Positions 56,125-64,000 of a stretch of DNA of 64,000 bases are shown here, piece after piece; the stretch's first letter is position 1; each line of letters begins with the position of its first letter. The DNA comes from Hyperoplus lanceolatus. Lineage: Eukaryota; Chordata; Actinopteri; Uranoscopiformes; Ammodytidae. The stretch covers positions 15,167,501 through 15,231,500 of the forward strand of contig CM049395.1 in NCBI GenBank assembly GCA_026929865.2, written 5' to 3'. The translations under genes and the position numbers were made by a program. The notes beneath the pieces were generated by a model. The model was not told where the DNA came from, made no database searches, and saw nothing but the letters and a program-made list of their open reading frames with translations.

Positions 56125-57237
56125 GGGGAAGGTGGGGTGATTTGTGCGTTTTGGAAGTTGCAAAACCCCTTGTTTCTAGAAAACCGTGGAAGAAATTGGA
56201 AATGTGACCACATATTTAAGAAGAGCCATCCATTTGACTCATCCTGTAAAGAAGGGAGACACAAGGAATAAGATATAAGCACATTTAAGCTCAAAAAACT
56301 GTGTTTTGCCTTTCAAAGTAAAATTTCCATGATCAAGGTTTTTTGATTATTGTGTCTGAACAATTATAGACACGTTTGAAAACATTTGACACATGTTTTA
56401 GTGCTTTGGTATGCTACACTTTGAGTCTATATAGTTAGCACAATGTCAACCCTAAATTGCTGCATCATGCCTATTATCCAAAATTCTGGGGATGGGGTGA
56501 TTTGTGCGCAAGGGCCTGGGTGAGTTATAAGTAAGTAAGTAAGTAAAATGTATTTAGAAAAGCACATTTATGACAGTTTGCACTGTCCAAAGTGCTGTAC
56601 ATAGTGCATTCAGTAGGTAAACAATGAAGGTACAATAACAATAACCAAAATAAAAGACGTAAAGCCCATACATCCACATAAACACAGATAGTAGTGCAGA
56701 GGTAAGATAGTTAATGGGGAGGAAAAGCCAGGGTGTACATATGGGTTTTGAGCCTTGATTTAAAGGCAGAAATGTAGGGGGAATCACATTTGTCAGGTGG
56801 CAGTTGGTTCCACAAGCACGGAGCAACTAGTGCAAAGTACATTTCTGAGAGTTGTGCCAGTGGCATGGCTGTATACGCTGGTCACCAAAAGAAAGTGATT
56901 GTCTACAGTAGCTCAGAAGAGAGTGACATCTCAACTCCACTTAACGACACCACTGATGAGAGTTCAGATGGCCAGAAAGATGATGATGGTGACTTTGTCA
57001 TTGTGACACAATGACGCACAAATCACCCCACGTAGTGGGGGTGATTTGTGCGACAAGACAACTTTTTTCCGAAAGCTATATTTCTTAAACAGTTTATTCC
57101 AGATCCAAAGTTTTTATTGCCAGGGATGCACAACATCCTGAAATATATGTACATATTTGAGTTGGAGACATAACTGTCAAGGCCTCACTTTAAAATCACT
57201 TTGAGTAAAAAGTTGCACAAATCACCCCACCTTCCCC
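56125..57237 (+). mobile_element. TA-flanked (pogo/Tc1-superfamily-like) element nested in the hAT
   Basis: Long inverted ends GGGGAAGGTGGGGTGATTTG and CAAATCACCCCACCTTCCCC, each bounded by TA (56123-56124 and 57238-57239), the target used by Tc1/mariner/pogo elements. The motif GGGGTGATTTGTGCG recurs internally near 56494 and in inverted arrangement near 57014-57052. Between 56866 and 57012 a short frame reads KKVIVYSSSEESDISTP and DESSDGQKDDDGDFVIVTQ then stop, an acidic tail such as closes pogo-like transposases. The catalytic part is missing, and a LINE tail has inserted at 56529-56830. Confidence 0.65.
56529..56830 (-). mobile_element. LINE 3'-end fragment (L2-like), innermost insertion
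   Basis: On the minus strand the fragment ends with AAAGTGCTTTTCTAAATACATTTT-like sequence and a tetranucleotide (ACTT)n tail (plus-strand AAGTAAGTAAGTAAG at 56529-56545), the structure of fish L2-type 3' ends. Only UTR sequence is left. The call rests on the tail pattern. Confidence 0.5.
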
Positions 57238-57941
57238 TATTTATTATTTCAACTATTGAGTTATTTGTAGAACAGCATGCTAGTGTAGGCCAACAAGATT
57301 GATTTTCTGAATTTTCAATGCTGCTTTATTTTTATGTTTTAAATTGGGAAAGTCATGTTCCAAAACAACCTGTATTTAAAAAGAAATCAAGCAAGTAGGC
57401 TAATAATAACCATTAATTCATTATAGGCTATTGCATCACAGTAGGCCTATTGTCCACAATAATCACAGCCCCCCATCCATAAAGGAACTTTAAAAAGTTT
57501 AATTTGCACTTGATGTGCCTACACAAGTGTATGGTCTATCATTTGTATTTAGTGTGTCTGCATAGTATTGCACAAAAACAGTAGAGGTTTTCTTTAATTG
57601 TGTTTTGTACTGTCTGTAAAATTATACTTGTACATAGCAAACAAAATTGCACATCTGTATTCAAATAAACAGTTGTTTATTTCTATAGTGCGCATTGGCA
57701 TCTTTGAGCAAAATACCCCCAAAATGTTTGCCTCCTGTGACCCTGCCCAGTGACCACCTTGACTAAGACATATTATGGGGGAAACACCGGTAAAAGTAAT
57801 GATTTGGTCATTCATCAGATGAAATATTGTGGAGTTGTCTGGCTCAGAGAGACATGTGTATTGTAAGACCGCTTTTCAGGGGGCCCATCAGGACTTTTTG
57901 TATAGGGGCCCAGAATTTGGTGCTACGCCCCTGGATACCTG

Positions 57942-60934
<2,993 letters not shown>

Positions 60935-61263
60935 CACAGGGACACACACACACATCCATTGATGGTCCTCAATTTTTTTTTTTACAGAAATGCCTATTGA
61001 CACACACGTATATACACACGGGGCACAAATGCACTCACATACGTGCATACAGTACACCCACAATACACAGCCTTGCACAACCATTGCAACTGAAACGCCA
61101 TAAAGACACATCTCTCTGTGCCAGACTGAACTACATTAAGAGACTGAAGCTGTGTATGTTGTTGTTCAACGTGTGTGCACTGTTAGTTCAGAAGCCAGTG
61201 TAGAGCCTCTCTACTGTATGTGACTACATGTTTGTTGTTGTGCATACCTAAGCGAGCGGGCAA

Positions 61264-61332
<69 letters not shown>

Positions 61333-62540
61333 TGTGAGTGAGTGTGAGTGTGGGTGTGGGTGTGTGTGTGTGATTGCCCTTCTGCCAGTGGGGGGTGCAT
61401 TTCAGCCCATTGATTTACAATGAAATGGCTGAAGCTCCCTTTAACCCTACCTACGAGTTGAATGTCTGTAGATGATTAGAGGTGGATGCTTGTAGAAGAG
61501 GGTGGGGGATTCAGGTGCAGTGGGATTATTCAGATTAAGTTTGGAGACTCAGGGACAAGATTCCTAAAGTGAACTCAGAATCGGGAACAGAGTGGTTGGC
61601 TTCACCCATGCGAAGCATTCTGTTCTGCACAAGAATGTATGTGGTTGGATACAGGGTATCATACACTATTGCTTTGTGGACTAATCAATCCAAAGGAAAG
61701 CTGCTGGTCCGTTCCTTGGCATCCTGTTTTTTGAGGGTGTGCAATGAAAGACAACTGGACAAACTGTGATTTACATTATGGTGTTACTGTCTGTAATCGA
61801 TGCAAAAACAACTCTCGGAGTTTGTGCTGCTGCTGTCTATGATGAGTGATGGTATAATGTATGTTGCCATGATTACATGTCTGACTGAAAGAAAAGAAAA
61901 AAACAACTGTTTACCTTTCGACGATATGTCTGTAAAGACATTAGTTAATGTTGCTTTGTGGACTGTCACTTGTTCCGTCTGTCTAAAGTGTGGCTGATGC
62001 GATCAAGCCAAATAACTTTTAAGGGAAATGGGATTCGAAACCGAGGATGGACTCCCTCTTTCAGCTAGTTTTCTAATAAAAAGGATAAACTCTCACTACC
62101 TGTCTATAGAGGAAAAGGTGGGATGTCTGTCAGCTCTGCACATGAATGTCGGTTTCCTCCTTTTCTCAGCCATCCTCACCTGCTCTCTTCCTTCCAGACA
62201 GAGGGAGACAGGACGGTCCTTAACAGAGATTCTGTATTACAGCAGACTTGTCCAAGTCTTGAATGTTCCTTTGCTACTTTTTACGGTCTACGGTTTTCTC
62301 CTTAGTGCTGTGAATCTGCCTTACTGTGACCTTCAATGGGTTTATGTGCCTTCATCTAGACACATTAGAGCACCTGTCTGTGCATGTGTGCGTGCGCGTG
62401 TACGTGTATGCCTATGTGTGTGTGTGTGTGTGTGTGGCATATCATGACCTGTTGCTTGCTCAGCTGGTGGTAGAGATTTCTCATTGATGTAGATTTGATT
62501 CAATGATGTGAAATAAATAGAATTCCTTCACTTTAAAAAA
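60935..62540 (+). other. Probable ctxn2 3' UTR
   Basis: About 1.6 kb without another gene, ending at AATAAA (62512-62517) followed by an A-run at about 62535-62544. Contains (GT)n at 61268-61326 and a shorter TG run at 62415-62436. The transcript end is inferred from the signal only. Confidence 0.5.
61268..61326. repeat. (GT)n microsatellite
   Basis: About 29 GT units followed by GAGAGAGTGTGAGTG variants, within the probable ctxn2 3' UTR. Confidence 0.95.
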
Positions 62541-64000
62541 AAAGGTGTCTTTTGTTGCACTTTGTGAAGCTCGTCGACAGTGTTGAGTGAAAATACTGTT
62601 TGTGGGCTCCTAATTCAGTTTGTGATGTCAGTAGGCTATAATAGACACTACTTTATTATGAATGAACTGACCCTTGGGTCCAAACAGAGTTCTGGCTGGG
62701 CTAATTTAATACTGCCAACTTTAAGAGGGGTGGCGAGTGGTCCCTGACAAAGAAAAACGTGGGGCAGAGAAGTTAAGGGTAAAAAAATGTAAACAGGAGC
62801 GTCAATGGTAATGAGCTGCTCAGATAAATAGATCCTGATGACTTTTTTGTGTATTTGTGAAGGGGGGGGGGGGGGGGTAGATAGAGTTAGATAGTAGATA
62901 GTTCTATCATTATAAAATAACTATTATAATATAATGAATGAGGTTTTTCTTCCCTCAGTCTTCCCTTAGTCTTCCCTTGGCCCAGCTGTCCTGTTAATCC
63001 TAACCCTTACTGTGATGTCACAAGACGGAAATTGTAGGGTTAGACAGTGAGACCATAAAACACTCTTTCTGCCTTTTCTCAGGCTAAAATGATCCGATTT
63101 CATTTTTTTTTGCACATTTATACTACATAGGATCTCCGAGTTCAATACACCTTCATATTCCAACCGGTGAAGTAGGCCTTTAAAGTGACAGTATAGGTTA
63201 CAGGACACAGCAGAGGCTCTAAATTCCTCTTGATTAAAAAAAATGTCAAGCCTTTTTGTCCACTCTGCTTCTTCTAAGCCCTGGCGGGAGATGTCCAACA
63301 TTACTGCAGCAGCAGACAGAAAAGGAGCGAGAGGGGGCGTTTGAGCAATACTGGAAGGAAAAGAGGTGACCAGACGATTTAACAATAGCGCTAGTAGTAG
63401 GAGTAGGAGCTTATGGCTATATAGTGTGCATGTACAGTAAGTGCATTGTGTAGATAGAGAAAGGGGTCAATGTAGCAGCAGAAAGTGATAGACACAGACA
63501 ACTTCTGATAATCTTCTTGTGGTGATGAGGCATGCAGGTTTTATACCAGCCTTTCCTCCTGCGGACATTTCCCGCTCAGAGACCAGGCCACGGCTACCTT
63601 GACCCATATCATTCTTCAGGAATGCAGTCATTATTGCACCATTATCACTTATGTCGCATCCTTATCTGAAATCTATTTTTATTGAAGAAAAAAACACTGC
63701 CCTTTTCCTCTTGAACCTACAAGCCCACTAACTTTGGGATGAAAAACTAACCCGATTATTAACCCAACTCATCAAATCTCAAATATTTGCAAAGGTGTCT
63801 GCTTTGTATTGTATTTTCAACTCAGTTAGCAGTCGTCATCTGAAGTTTATTTAAAATACCAGAAATCCCTTTCCCTTCTTTGATTTAAACAAAGGAAGAG
63901 ACAACGAAACACATATTTGCATTCAGGTATAAGAATAATGTAGGGCATTTTCATTCAAGGCCTCTGGTTACAGTTACGCAGTGCACATTTCAAGTGATCT
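62541..64000. other. Intergenic DNA at the window end
   Basis: No exon recognised; in mammals slc12a1 follows ctxn2, but none of its coding sequence is visible here. A G-run of about 17 lies at 62862-62878. Several short open frames have no recognisable content. Confidence 0.4.

Larger units (their letters stand above)
55587..57933. mobile_element. hAT element carrying nested insertions
   Basis: Ends CAGGGCCGACGGACTGG at 55587 and GGTGCTACGCCCCTG at 57933, with both termini starting CAGGG and GGGGCCC-rich interiors. The flanks GATACCCG (55579-55586) and GATACCTG (57934-57941) match at 7 of 8, as for an aged hAT duplication. A T-run of about 28 lies at 55662-55688. Within it is the element at 56125-57237. 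No hAT transposase frame remains. Confidence 0.7.

Overview
The window is vertebrate nuclear DNA, almost certainly from a teleost fish. Evidence: introns with GT-AG junctions, fish-type protein-coding genes, dense (CA)n/(GT)n microsatellites, and a teleost repertoire of mobile elements (Rex3-like and L2-like LINEs, a DIRS element, many hAT, Harbinger-like and Tc1-like elements). The species cannot be fixed from sequence alone; the repeat landscape looks percomorph-like.

Four protein-coding genes are supported. (1) An intronless PA-TM-RING ubiquitin ligase of the RNF128/GRAIL type, minus strand, about 18.07-19.16 kb. (2) slc24a5 (golden/NCKX5, the melanosomal K+-dependent Na+/Ca2+ exchanger), plus strand, 26.45-41.34 kb, nine coding exons that splice in phase to 513 codons. 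(3) myef2 (hnRNP M-like RNA-binding protein with three RRMs), minus strand, 42.48-52.30 kb, seventeen coding exons including an 8-base microexon, in phase to 554 codons. (4) ctxn2 (cortexin-2, 81 aa single-pass membrane protein), plus strand, 60.69-60.93 kb. The order slc24a5-myef2-ctxn2 matches the human 15q21 neighbourhood and supports orthology. slc24a5 and myef2 converge, with poly(A) signals about 0.6 kb apart.

The rest is mostly mobile DNA, much of it nested with readable target-site duplications. 2.3-6.5 kb: a hAT element with 8-bp duplications holding two further hAT insertions. 7.5-11.3 kb: a Rex3-like LINE with a 12-bp duplication whose 3' tail is interrupted by an opposite-strand L2-like LINE. 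21.7-25.4 kb: three copies of a non-autonomous element with 9-bp duplications, one inserted inside another, in mixed orientation. 29.7-31.1 kb: a Harbinger-like non-autonomous element in slc24a5 intron 5. 33.5-40.7 kb: a 7.2-kb DIRS-type tyrosine-recombinase retrotransposon in slc24a5 intron 8, starting about 10 bp after the splice donor and itself carrying an 0.87-kb Harbinger-like insertion. 45.5-46.6 kb: a truncated LINE in myef2. 53.8-54.6 kb: a decayed Tc1. 55.6-57.9 kb: a hAT element holding a TA-flanked, pogo-like element that in turn holds a LINE tail.

No rRNA, tRNA, CRISPR or prokaryotic system is visible. The most notable points are the nested insertions, the DIRS beside a pigment-gene splice donor, the myef2 microexon, and a UG repeat abutting the slc24a5 exon 4 acceptor.
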